Shown here piece by piece: positions 22,508 to 35,020 of a stretch of DNA of 64,000 nt; within the stretch, counting starts at the first letter, position 1, and every line of letters starts with the position of its first letter. The position numbers and the translations under genes were made by a program. The notes beneath the pieces are model-generated. The model saw nothing but the letters and a program-made list of their open reading frames with translations, did not search any database and was not told where the DNA came from. Origin of the DNA: Crotophaga sulcirostris (Eukaryota; Chordata; Aves; Cuculiformes; Crotophagidae). Location: contig VYZB01000096.1 in the NCBI GenBank assembly GCA_013397455.1, positions 2,210,521 to 2,274,520 on the forward strand, given 5' to 3'.

Positions 22508-25500
22508 TAAAAGGGGTCTGGTGAAGGGGCAGACGGCACATCTTATGACTGTTTGCCTTCACTAGTATTTATAATATATAAATAACTTATAGAAGTCTGG
22601 TACTTTTCCTATTTTTTGAGGTTTAAAAATAATATTGTGTTAATCCTATTATCTTAGTTCTTGGAGACTGAAGCTCTTTTTGTATCCTTCAATAAGAACT
22701 CCTGCATATGATGAAACAGAAGATGTTATCCAGTGGCATATTACAGCAATATGAAAAAAATCGCCAGAATGAAGACAATGCATATCTTTCAAATATGTCT
22801 GTCTTTGTCAAAGCACTTCTTAGAACATTCACTGTGCTGTTACACAATTGGGTGATTTCAGTTTCTGGGGCTGCAAATTCCGAGCAGTTCAGTCCTCCCA
22901 CCTTTTGTTCACTTCTGTGATGCCTCTATGTGTAGGATTAGTAAGTACAATACGAAGTACTTTATTGCATCCCCAAAAATTGTTAGTGTGAGAAATAATG
23001 AGAGATATTTTGAAGCACAAGATTGTTTGTTGTTTGTATAAATACACATCAACACATCTAAGCTTTCTTATCTTCCTGATTGCCAAGTTGCTATAAGTAC
23101 ATGTATTTGAAGACAATACTTAAATATTATTCTCTGAAAGTATTTTAAAAGAACCACCTACACTTACCACTTGCTTCTATTCTCTTTTTAGTATCATTGA
23201 ATTGTAGCATTACTGACGAAGAGCAAACTGTCAGCCCTAAAAACTGAACTCCTATATTTACAGTCAGCCAGTAGCAAAGTGCAAGCTTCCCACAGAGCCC
23301 CATATGCCATTTTTTAAGAACCAGCTTTCAGAAACAATGGCTAAGTTTCTACATATATTTGTTTCTCAATATGCTTGAGTGGACATGATGTTGTGGTTCA
23401 GATTGATCTAAGCCAATTGTTCTTCTCTTGCCCAGTCCTCTGATCCATACAATCCATTAACTCCCTAGTGCTGAAGAATCATTGCCATGCTTTTTCCTTA
23501 TTATTTTTTGGAAGATATCTACTTAGGAACAGGAACTAATATGGAACATAGGATTATGACTTACTAGGTCTTTCAACTAATTATATTTCGGATTTTCATA
23601 AACTGACTTTTTTTTTAATCCAATGAGTGTATTTTAAGCTTTTTCTTATGTGAAATGTGTGGTAATGAGTAGATCTATTTTACTTATCGTTCTGAACTTT
23701 AGAAGTGAATTTTTAAAATGCCTTCATTTTCTCAAAAATTTGACATAAAATCAGCCATATATTAAGGATTCCAGACAGCATTAACTAGAATTAGAGATAA
23801 ACTGAAGTTCTTTTTATGTTACCTTGGATAGATTGTAAACAGAAAATAAATTATTGTTTTGAAAAAAGATCTGGGAGTTCCTGTTGGTTAGGTCATAGTA
23901 GTATTATTCCATCTTACATTAGGTAAGATGCTTACTATAGATTACATTGAAAACTGATTGTTGTTTGAATGTTGTGTTCATAGTTGTGAGGATCAATGGG
24001 ATGGCAGTTATTCTTAGTATTCATCGAAAACTGATACAGAAATCGAGCAGGGCTTATACTATGGGACTGCAAATCAAAATTTACTTCCTCTCCACATAGC
24101 CCAGAATAGAGAAATATTAGAAATCAGTTTGAATATGAGACATTCTTATTCTGTATTTAACAGATATGTCCATGTAATAAGTGCTTTTGTGCAGTCTGAG
24201 CTATACTGTTTAGCTGATAAAGAATACTGGGTTACTGTGTATTTTGAAGAACAACATTTTACTTCTGTTCTATATTAACTCTGAATTTGGTTTATAAGCC
24301 AATTTTGTTTTACTTCAAGTATTTTCAGCATTTCCCAATTACTTTGAATTAACAACTAACTGACAAAAGATTTCTAGGTCAGGTTTTGCAGCTTTAAAGC
24401 CAAGCTATCTGAATTATTGATCTGGAGACCACAGAGAGTGGGTGTACAGTGTAGATAACAGTTAAATGCCAACACAAGGGAAGAAATGTGAAAATAACAC
24501 TTAACTAATTTCCCGATCTCTAGTTACAGCATAGGTATGTGCAGAAGTTGAAGGAGAGCTTTTAATTGACATGAGAATGTACAATATGGTTTGAAAAAGA
24601 AAAGTGAAGTTTTAGATTTTAAGCATCCTCAGTAAGGGAAAAGTAGTAAATCTGTATGAGAGAAACTCTACTGCAAATAAAGTCTAAGAGATTTTAGAAA
24701 TGACGGTGTTTGAAATCAACACGTAGAAGTCCAAAATGGGGGATCAAATTGTAGGTTTTCAAGAACTGGACACCAGAAAAATCAGTCATGAACAAAACAG
24801 TTATAAATTAATAGACAGTGGATTAGTTTGCCTTTAAAGGGAATTTGACTTTCATTACATTTAGAATTAAAGTCATCAGTGATTCAGTTGACTGAATTTC
24901 ATGATTCTTAAGACATATAAAGAAAATCTAGAGGGAGAGAAATTATAGCAATGAGTAATGAAACTGTGGGGACAAAAATTAAGTACAGTAATGTTCTACA
25001 AAAAATATGCATTTAGTGTGCAAAAACTAAATATAGAATTCCTTTTCTGAATTTTATTTATCCATTCAGATGGGAAAAAGACCCTCTATGATGCATAAGC
25101 AAAGTGTTTTGAATCAGATGAAACGTTTTTGTCATCTTCTTTCATCAACCTTGTACATTTTCCTGTCAGACTATATTTTCTGGGGCAATACTGAGATGTT
25201 AATATGCCAAAAATTATTATGTCGGACTAGAAAAAACAAATTGATAGACTGAATTCACAAACAAAGGAACTATTTGCTTATTAATTTTTTAAAACCATTT
25301 TTAGATTGACTTGTCATTGCTGAGTGCTGAGGGGTTTTTTTTTCAAATCTGTGGCTTTACCATGAAAACATAGATCAGTTGAATGCTATAACTGTTAATT
25401 TAAGCCCCCTCTTCCATTATTTAAATGTGAAAATTTTCAAATCTATATTGTAGAACAGTCTATTAAGAGATACACTTGGTAGTACCAAAATCATTGTTTA

Positions 25501-28103
25501 ATAATAATAAACAACAATATGTTTGAAATGTTACCCTGTGATATCTGAGCCCCTGCATTTCAAACCTCAGTGTTCCAATGAAAGCTATTGACTTTCTTGG
25601 AACTCTGTAGAGTCTAATTTTACTGCAAAATCAAGATCTTGCTGTCTCAGCAATTTCCTTTAAGTTTGTAGTGAATATGGTAAGTTAGTACAATAATTTC
25701 ATATTAATGTCACTGAATCTTACTTGAGGGAATTATAATAATGCTGTTCACTAGGAGATAAGGGAGTTCTACTTAATGGAAACATGCATCAGAGACTTTT
25801 TCAAATTATAATATGGAGCATTTTATGGTCAGTGACACAGACTATGAATGATGAATATATTATGTGACTTTTACCCTAGAGAGCAAGAATAACACTTATT
25901 TTTTCTCTTTCATGCTTCTTCCTTAATTTTTCTGTTTCTTTTATGAGGCACAGGCCTTGGGCATGTTATCTTTGTATGCATGCGTTGGTATTTTGTTCAT
26001 AGAATATGTATATATATACTAATATTGTATTTATTATACACCTATGATTTGTTTATTATATTTATTGTACATCTATGGTTTATTAAATACTTTAATTAAA
26101 AGGTATTTAACATGATACAGGGGTGTCTTAAAAGGCCTTAAATGATAAAGATATTTTTCTTTTTTCCTAATAATAGAAACTTATTTAAGATATTAATTCT
26201 TTGCTGTTTGAAATTTTTAAAATAAAATTTATTAAATTGTAATTAAACTACAAAAATACTTAAAATCCTATTTTGAAGCTGTTTAATGGAATTTGATTAT
26301 TTATAATGCTCTTGCTTCTGGTTAGTTGATAGAATCATGTCATTAGACTACTCTTCTGTCATGTAATGATGACAGAAATACAATGCTTTCTGTTGAAATA
26401 ACTCAGTGGATAGGGTAGAGTAACCTTGCTAAGCAGATAAATAGTCAGGTGACCTTTAATAAGATTCTGAAATATATAGGTCCATACAGTAGCTTCCTTT
26501 TCTGGCTAAAGATAGTGTATATATGAATGTTTTTTAATTGTTGCAGTAAAACAAACTATCATGTAACTGTAATGGTTATGATGAAGATTTCAGATGGGTT
26601 AAATAATATTCTGACTTTTTCCTTTCTGTCTTGTAACCATACAGAAACACACATAGCTTCCTTAGTCCCCACTCCCATATTAATCTCAGTATTTTTATAT
26701 TCTTTTGCTCTTCAAAAAGCTTTACCCCTTTACAGATCTTTCCAAAAGTTAAATTCAGAAAGTCCATAAATTTTATTTATTTGAATAATTTCTAGATTCT
26801 ATTAATTGATTTTTATTTTTTTAATGGTACTCTTGAACTTTTGGTGACATTCTGATGTTGCTGGAGTAAACAAGAAAACTTCCCTATACTCTATTTTTCA
26901 TAACTTTGTAGCCAAAGAGTCAGTTTTCATTAAATTCATAACTGTAAGAGATTTGTACCAAGGAATACAAATATTAAGGAAATTATGCACTAAATCTCAC
27001 ATCTAAAAGTTTATAAATAATGCTGGGAAAAAAACCCTATTATTTACTTTGAAATTATATAACTTAATGGAATTCTGGAGCTGGGCCATAAAAATTCATT
27101 ATCAAGAAACCCAGTTTGAAAATATAGAGTCAGAAAAGTTGTAGATGATTTAGTGATATGGTCTACATATTAAAATAGTTAGTACCTGGATGTCAGCAGA
27201 AGTGTGACTTGCCGGAAAGCACCTAATCATTCAGTGAATTCTTAACAGTGTTAGTTGGCAAGAAATTGAAATTTTATTTTTTACTCTAACACTGTCATAT
27301 CTTGTCATCTGAGGTGCATCATTTACTCATGGACTGTCACTCTTTAATATTTAAGATGATGTCTGTGAGGTATTCAACTATAAGGAATAAAAACATTCAT
27401 GATTGCTAATGGCAAGATACTGTTCATGTTGCTCTTCTGGCTTCTTCATATTACTTTATGGAAGTGACATTAACAAAATCTGCAAATAAAAAGTAACATT
27501 TCCCATTTCTGTAACTGTCCAAATGTTTGCATACTATTACACTGTCAAGTTTAGAAAAACTTGTATGGTTTTATGGAAAGCTAAAATGCATAAACCAGCC
27601 AGACTTAAGGAATGCAAACAATAAATAGACAATATTTCAAGTATTTAATCATTGTGCTCACATCAGGATGCTTAAATCCACTGTTAACATTAATATGTGC
27701 TAATAACTTCCTGCTGAGGTTCGGTCAGCAGTGTGCAGTAACTTCAAGGGTAGCAGCTCCTTTGCGTGCCTAGTTGAATATATGGTTTGGCCTTTAAAAG
27801 TTAAACACTTGCTTGTAGTAAATATGCAGTTCTATTTCAGAATTGGAAATGACTTAATAACTCTAATAGTCCTCTGTGGCTACTGAGTATAAACGTTGAT
27901 CCAGAAGTGACTGGTATTTTTGTGGTTTAATTTCTCCTAGTTGCTTGAGTTTTATTGTTTTGAATGAATATGGCCTACAATATTGAATTCTTCAGTCTTC
28001 AGAAGCAATTATAATAAAGTTTAAGGTTCTAACCATCCCTGTTACATGTAATGATTCATGTATTTTTCCCTGACACTACTTCATTTCAATATTTGTTTTC
28101 CAG

Positions 28104-28130
28104 ATAAAGGCTTATATTCATATAATTCAG
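28104..28130 (+). CDS. RIMS2: Candidate RIMS2 microexon (27 bases, KGLYSYNS)
   Basis: Twenty-seven bases lie between a good acceptor (TTCAATATTTGTTTTCCAG) and a good donor (CAG followed by GTAAAT). The flanking exons meet at phase 1, and 27 is a multiple of three, so inclusion keeps frame. The read is A plus AT, then AAA GGC TTA TAT TCA TAT AAT TCA, then G plus GG. This gives N-KGLYSYNS-G in place of the single Arg normally formed at the junction, so LQ-R-SKRIS becomes LQ-NKGLYSYNSG-SKRIS. Two tyrosines and two serines make it a plausible regulated interaction or phosphorylation patch (inference). Short cassettes of 3 to 27 bases are common in neuronal synaptic genes. Use in RNA was not tested. 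Confidence 0.55.
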
Positions 28131-29214
28131 GTAAATTTTCAGCATGCCAGAAATGCTTATTGCTTCCATATACATGCAAAATTTAATTCAATATTTTTTG
28201 GTGTGCTTTTGCTACCTATTGTGCACATGCTAAATTGCTTAAATGTTCCTTGGCTTTTCTTGTCTGCTTTTCAGTCATAGGTCTTTTGTTGGCTTTCTTT
28301 CTCTATTCTTAACATCCCAATATTGACATTGGAGCAGTATTGTTACACTCCACTTGCTTTGCCTGCCTTTTTTTTTTATAGGTAGAGCTTTGGTAGGTAA
28401 ACTGTAGTGAGCTTTATTAATTATAACAGGAAAATGCTATTTTGCTTAAGCTGTATTAAAAGGAAGACTGTTGTATTACAGCTGTTTGAGAACTAGCGTA
28501 AGTATTTTTAGATTACAAACACAATATAAGTGAAATACTGGTAAAACCAGTGTCTATATTGATATATATTTTTACAGTTTCATATTGATTTACATCCCAC
28601 TTACAAATCCAGTTGCTGTATCTCAGTAGTTTGCCTTAATTAAATATAAATAAAATCATAATATACAGTTTTTACAAGCTTAAATTCTGTAGTGCATTTC
28701 AGGTGGGACTTTTTGCAGTTCTTGCCATTCTAATTATGGGAATCTCAAATAATTGGTTCAGATTTGTGTTTAAAACATAAACCACACGTTAAGAAAATAG
28801 ATCTGGTGCCGTGGTGGGGAGAAAGAAAAAACCCACAGGGTATTTCTGCAGAGTAGTACTGATAAAGTCCAGCTTCCATTTCATCTACCTTTAGTCTCCC
28901 ATGTTTCTTCTATTCCATTCTCTTCTGCAAATAATCCCACATTCTTCTCATGTTTTATGATATCTCCATATGGGAAAAGATCATATTTGGTGTGGTGACT
29001 GTGGACTTGTGCACATGTGGATTAGCCACAAATTTTCAAATTTTAGCTTGATAATATTTTTTTCAGTAAGGCCTTCTGGTTTGTATCTCTCTCTTCTATC
29101 CAGTAACCATTTTCAAAGATCTGTAGGAATTTACTTAAATTTGCTATTTATAACCTTCTGTCAATGTAGATGAAATTCGTCAAACACTTAAAAAAAAAAA
29201 CATTATGATGTGCA

Positions 29215-29560
29215 GAAGGGTAAGTGACAGACTGACATGGAGACAGCGGGACTACATGAGAAATCAACTCACCCTAAGAACCCTCAGGCACAGACAGGAT
29301 TAATATGGGAGAGCAAATTCTTAAGACAGTTGTTGTGAGACTGATTTTAGGGTTGCTTATATGTCAGCTTTGAACATGGAACAATTATAGGCAATGCTAA
29401 GTTACTTTAAGTGGTTGTGAAGGCCTTCTGTGAGCTTCAGGGAACGAGCTCATAAGCATGCTTCACTACCCTTTGTTCCCCCAAGGAGTCCATAAAACCT
29501 TGTAAAAGCTTCCTGCATTGTAAGGGTCAGGATCCCCAGCTTGGGAGCTGAGTCGACTTT
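29215..29560. mobile_element. Possible ancient LTR fragment
   Basis: A less AT-rich patch with an LTR-like layout: a TATA-like CCATAAAACC near 29490, followed by a GGATCCCCAGCTTGGGAG block and GAGTCGAC near 29551. No terminal TG/CA or target duplication could be fixed, and no second copy exists in the window. The assignment is by general resemblance only. Confidence 0.3.
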
Positions 29561-30027
29561 ATTTTACTTTTTTTTTTCTCTTCGACATGGAAAACAGAGA
29601 ATTCCTGAGACATATATCTGGCATTTTCTTCTGTATTTAAAATGACTTACCTTACTTTTGTTTCTCCTTCTATCCCCTGTCCTTGTCAGTTCTGATAACT
29701 ATATTGGTTCATATAGGCTTTAGTGGAGTTTTGAATCTCAAACCTTGGTCATCTCTTGAGTTCTATATCAGAAATATTAATGGGTAATATATGAAACACA
29801 GAAGTTATTATATCTTGCATTGTTTCCCCTGAATATTAATACTAGAGTGGAGCATAACTCTGTGCCAAATTTAGTTGTCATGTAGAAGTCAGAAGATCTT
29901 TCAAAACTCTCCACAGATTTAGGGTACCTTGCAAGAAAATATTTATGGTTGCATATTATTTCATTCATTTGGAAGAGTTCCAGTTAGAATGTCATTATGG
30001 AGAGAAATGTGATTCTGTCAAAGTAAA

Positions 30028-30089
30028 GTAGAAATAGATATAGAAATAGGTATAGACTAGACTAGAGTAGACTAGACTAGAATAGAATA
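30028..30089. repeat. TAGAC/TAGAA simple repeat at CR1 tail
   Basis: A run of TAGAC, TAGAG and TAGAA units preceded by ATAGAAAT units. It directly abuts the 3' end of the minus-strand CR1 that follows, and is probably an expanded version of that element's short terminal repeat. Confidence 0.85.
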
Positions 30090-30247
30090 GGAGTAGTTCA
30101 GTTGGAAGGGATCTACAACAGTAATGTAATCCAACTGCCTGTCCACTTCAGGGCTGACCAGAAGTTAAAGCATGTTGTTATTAAGTGCATTGTTCAAATT
30201 CTTCTTAAACACTGACAGGCATGGGACATCGAAGAAGATTCTCTAAA
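30088..30247 (-). mobile_element. CR1 LINE 3' fragment, antisense
   Basis: Reverse complement of a CR1 3' end. Landmarks on the plus strand are AGTTCAGTTGGAAGGGATCT, AATCCAACTGCCTG, CACTTCAGGGCTGACCAGAA and AACACTGACAGGCATGGGAC. It is 5'-truncated. Confidence 0.85.
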
Positions 30248-33200
30248 AATGTCTTCAACAATTTCCATATTATTTTTATTCATAAGTTGTTAGTGCTTTC
30301 CATGGCCACCAACACTGCAGCCTGTGAAAAGCTAACAAAAAAATAAGTTTTTGGTTCATAAAATGGAATAAATGACCTCACTTTTTTTTCTTTGTTATTA
30401 CTAGTCATGAAGATGAAAAATGGAAAGTTTTTTATGCTAATAAATGCTGTGGCTTACATTCTTTTTCTGCCCAATAGAAAGTAAAAATGTAAATAGGAAA
30501 AATGGTAAATATTAAAAATTTAATAAGAAAGTACTTTTTAAATGGAAAGTGAAAATAATGAGTCTAATGGTTTTTTAGATGATGGGCTTTTTCCCCAGTG
30601 CTGCAACGAAAGCTTCAGTGCAAGTGCCATAAACTTCCCTTTCTTGTGTGTACAGAGTCTTGCAGGCTTGCCATGCCGGGTGGGGTGGTAGCTTATGCAA
30701 CAGTGATAGGGAAGGAGTGGGAGGTAAGGAGCATGCTGAGGGTTATCAGGTTCTGTTAGGGAGGTTCTCCACTGCCCCCAATGTAAGTTGACCATGGAAA
30801 ACAGTTTTATTGATAGTTCAAGGCTATTAAACCACAGCTTGCTAAAGTGAATGAGAATAGATCTTTTGATTTCACTGAAATTGAGGTTATGCCGAATTAA
30901 AGTATTTTTTATGTGATTTACACTAATTAATCATACAGCATGGCACCTATTTTGCCTTTAGTCTGTAACGGGTATTAATCCTGGTGGAAGGCATTCAAAA
31001 GTAAATATTTTCCATATGTTGCCACCCAATTATCAGGCAAAATGGTAATAATATCCTTAAGAATGTTTCATTTATAGGCTATATTCCAGCGCAATGGCAG
31101 TGAGACTTAATGTCATTCCTCATGCTTAAAATCCGTCAAAGAAAAAGTTAATTAGATGCAAACCATTGACACCAATGCATTTATTTGATGCACCTGGTGT
31201 CCCAAATGTCACATGCTTAAACTTTTTACTGAATTTTGAATTTATGTTAGAATGGATTTAATCTTCTTGCTCTTGAAATAAGTACCCTATTTATAACGTA
31301 TTTGTCAAACACTTTTAAGTTATCCATTAAAATACTATATAACAGTTTCATTAGCAATATTCCTATGGAATAATTTGTGAGAGGCTTCATTGTCACATTT
31401 TCCAGATAAACTAAAAATTGTTATTTCTGTTTTATGGTTAGTGGTTCAAATTACTTAGATTATTAAGTGGTATTTTGAAAAGTCATGGCTAAGGTAGGAC
31501 TGAAGCCTAAATCTTCAAATTTGCATTGTCAATAAAAGAAAAGAAAAAGAAAATCTAAATCTATCTAAAATTAATATCTAGAAGATGAAATTACTCTTGC
31601 AAAAAATATAAGATATATTAAACTAACCTGCCAGAAATTTCTTTTTGTAGTAGCAAAAGCAATTGGAGAAAACCCTGAAATCTGATTTTCCCTTGATTCT
31701 ACTCTTTCTCTACTCCCATCCTTAAGGCAGGTTTCAATCCTCGCCTGTTCTCTTTCCCCATGCTCTGGCTCTTTCGTGCAGCTTGCATGGGAATGAAGAC
31801 AGAGGTCTGTATATAAAAAGAGAAGAGGGTCTTTAGATCTTGGAATGTAATTTGAAGTTGAGGTAATAGGAGATTCTTGAAAAGGTGGATGTGGTTTGAA
31901 GAGACAGATAGAGAGAGACCCGTGTCTTTCATACCTGTGGTCCATTTGAGCTTCATAGTCTCTCTTTTCTGCCAGATATATCCTGTGGCTACTAAAGCAT
32001 ATAATTTTAGCTATGCAACTGGGAAGGCTAGAGCCCACTGTGACAACAGCTGGCTATTTTCATCCTCAAAGATGCAAATATTTTCTTCAGAATACAGAAT
32101 ACCATATGCTAAAAATATGTTAAAGCAGATGTGCTTAGATGTAAATATAATCATAAATAAAAAGCAGCCTCAGTTGTAATTAGATCCATTCAAAGGGATG
32201 AATTACATGATAAATAAATGACATTCATTCAAGTCATAATTGATTCAGTACTCTTATGTTTTTCATGAAATAAACCTTTCCAAGCATCCATGTGATGAAC
32301 ATCAGCAAACTCTTCAATTGTATTCATCTTACCATCCCCCAGTCCTTTCTCTCTGATAGGCCTGAGTGATCTCATTGGTACCTCTGCACAGCAACCACAG
32401 TTCTGCTGCCAGATCAGTAACAGGATTACCAGAGGCCAGAATCGCATTGCTCTGAACCCCCTTTGGGGCTTCTGCCTTTTAGATGCTAGTCAAATCCCAG
32501 CCAAACTAGTAGGGCTGTCTTGCTTAGTGTTTGGTCACAAATACTGTTTCTTTTAGTATGGTCTGATTTTGAATAAGTGGCTAAGGAGAATGGAGACTAA
32601 TCCTTCTTGCTCACTGATTCACTTATTGCTCAATATCCCCACACCAGTAGAAGGCTCTGCTGAAAATTGCAGCAGGAACAACGTCACAGGCAGAATGGAT
32701 ACTCTTTGTTTTGGAAGCAAGAGAGAATTTCATTGAGCCTCTGTGAGATGATAATTAGGAAAATAATAAGATTGAATATTGTCCTTATCAAACCTAATTG
32801 CTTTTACAAATCCTGATTCTCAAAAAGTCTGTTAGCAGGCTGAAAACTTTTCCTTCACTCCTACCTTCATCCTCTAGGCTTTCTTGAGTGCTATTTGTGC
32901 TGTCTTGCTTGTCATTTCTTGTTTTAGAGAAAGAACTTCTCATTTTTTCTTGAATTCAAAGGCACCTTTCACCCTTCCCACCATAACATAACAATTTCTA
33001 AACTTCTGTAATGAATTGAACCTACCTGAATTCTACCATTTAAGAATTACAGGGTATGGGAAAACAAAACATGACTTTCCTTGTACTAATTTAAAATTCC
33101 TGTTTGTAAGCAAAAAACCTCCAGCCACTACTTCAATTAAATAACAATAATTAACATTGCTCTACTGGAATTTCATGTAATGGCAGACTATATTGTGTTT

Positions 33201-34951
33201 TTTAAGAATTAACATGTATCACACACCATTTTCTAGTTGAATAATTTCTAACAGAGAAATTTTTATCCCAAAAGAAATAGTCTACAGTCTGGTGCATAAA
33301 TTCATACACCCACATCTTGATTGCCACAATCACTTCTGACTTCTCATGAAAAGCACAGAAGTACTAGAAAACATACAAAAAATAAAGCAGGAACAATCAG
33401 AGACACGGAACGGTGTGCATATGCAAAGAAACTGAATAATGATATTTCAGCTCAAAAAAAGAGGTGACTGTGGGAGAATACAGAATGATGATTCATGTTT
33501 ATTCATCGTCTATTTCACACAATGTGCAATTAAACTGCAGAATTTACCAACACAGTGTATTATAGAGGTTGAGAGAATACTCTGACTTAAAAAGAAATTA
33601 AAAAAGAAATTATATGAATTTGTGGGGAGTGGGTTGATTAAGGACTTACGGTAAACAGGATGGGTTAGAAGTCTCGGTTGCCAGGAGCCCTGCCTGCTGA
33701 AAACTAGAAGGTTGCAACCCAGAAAACTTTTTCCATACAGATCTTGTAAGCACATTCTTAACAATGAAGAAGGACCTTCCACTATCTACTGGTGGGTAGA
33801 CAGATGTTAGACACTCTCACAAATGTCAACAGTTCTTATGATTCAAATAATCTATAAAATTTCTTTTAATTGAAGACTTTTTATTTTTGTCAGAAATCCT
33901 CTTAGCCCTTGTTCTCCCAGTTTTCTGTTGGAAAAGGAGGGTAGGCATCCTCCTGTGCAAGTCACTCAGTTAGAATTTTAATCCTGCTTTGTCCTGGGCT
34001 TCTTTAGGTTTACTCCCAGTATTTACTGGTAATTTTTGTGTGTATTTATCAGAATAAATCATCCTGTGTTAAGAATAAAAAAATCTTGCACATAATTGAA
34101 GCACTGGTGACAATTAGAGTAAATTTTTACCTACTAGTTTCCTATTGCCAGAGAATTAGAGCAGACACACCACCTTGCTGAAGAATGGGATTTGCACATT
34201 TAAACAAATAAATGAATAATTATCATTCACATGCCAGTGCTTAATCCCGATGTCAGCAATCAAATGCTGTTTAAAAGATGCCGCTGAAGACAGAATTACA
34301 ACTTAGCTAAACACAAACCAACAGATATGTTTGCCCTACTTGACCTAAGTTTTGGGTCTTATTGTGGATGTGGAATCTGCTTTTACCAACTGAACTCTAG
34401 CTATTTTGTTAGGTGTACTCTTAGACTTATACTTGCTTCTTCTAAAATATCACAGAGAGATTTGATTTTTTCAGAACACCCTACATGTATGAAGCTGCTG
34501 GTTCTCCTGATAATGCTTACTAATAACCTAAAGAAAATATTACATCCGTTTAATATCATAGCTATAATTTATTTTTCTGGTGTTCAAAGAATTTGGGGCA
34601 GGATGGTTCCTTGCATATGAAAACCTGGAAGGTTAACAGTGTGATGACAATTTCTGTGTGGAGTGGATACATACAGATATGAAGTGTATGAAGATGTTTC
34701 ATAAAAGCAATGTCATGGAACTGTATTTCAACATGTCATTGTATAATACACTAAGCATTTAGATGACAATCGTAGGTATGCTAAAGCATATGCAATAATG
34801 TAACTTCAATAATTTACATTATACGTGTCTTTTAATGCTTCGTTGTCTAGTATGAAATCCTTATGTTTATTTATTGTTGGCTGAGGATAGTTTTAACTTA
34901 CTGGAAGATAAATTATACATTTCTGATTTTTTTTTTCAATATTTTTGACAG

Positions 34952-35020
34952 GGTCCAAAAGAATCAGCGACAGTGAAGTCTCTGATTATGACTGTGATGA
35001 TGGAATCGGTGTTGTTTCAG
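34952..35020 (+). CDS. RIMS2: RIMS2 exon, acidic linker after C2A
   Basis: A 69-base exon, phase 1 at both ends. The acceptor is a T-rich tract ending TTTTTGACAG and the donor is GTATTA. It encodes SKRISDSEVSDYDCDDGIGV and then VS, with a leading Arg formed across the junction. RISDSEVSDYDCDDGIGVV is a highly conserved acidic block just C-terminal to C2A in RIM1 and RIM2; the Tyr-Asp-Cys-Asp version fits RIM2. The run of Ser next to acidic residues fits casein kinase 2 type sites (inference). The closing G is shared with the next exon, forming Asp with 46029 or Glu with the candidate at 43614. Confidence 0.97.

Larger units (their letters stand above)
20284..34951 (+). other. RIMS2 intron (14,668 bases)
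   Basis: The longest intron in the window, AT-rich. It holds the TAATAC-type simple repeat near 21750, CR1 fragments at 22365 and 30088, the 27-base candidate microexon at 28104, an LTR-like stretch near 29215-29560, and an A/C-rich low-complexity run at about 20979-21022. Long open frames on both strands between 31570 and 32180 resemble no protein I know. Nothing was identified in 23.3-28.1 kb or 32.2-34.9 kb. Confidence 0.75.

Noticed and set aside
23192..23247. Phase-1 open run after TCTCTTTTTAG (reads ISLNCSITDEEQTVSPKN, then stop)
   Set aside because: No usable donor, and it ends in a stop; kept only as a chance acceptor.
31571..32038. 155-codon open frame on the minus strand (and overlapping frames on both strands)
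   Set aside because: No recognisable domain, low-complexity-like composition, and no fitting splice or promoter context; long chance frames are expected in 64 kb.
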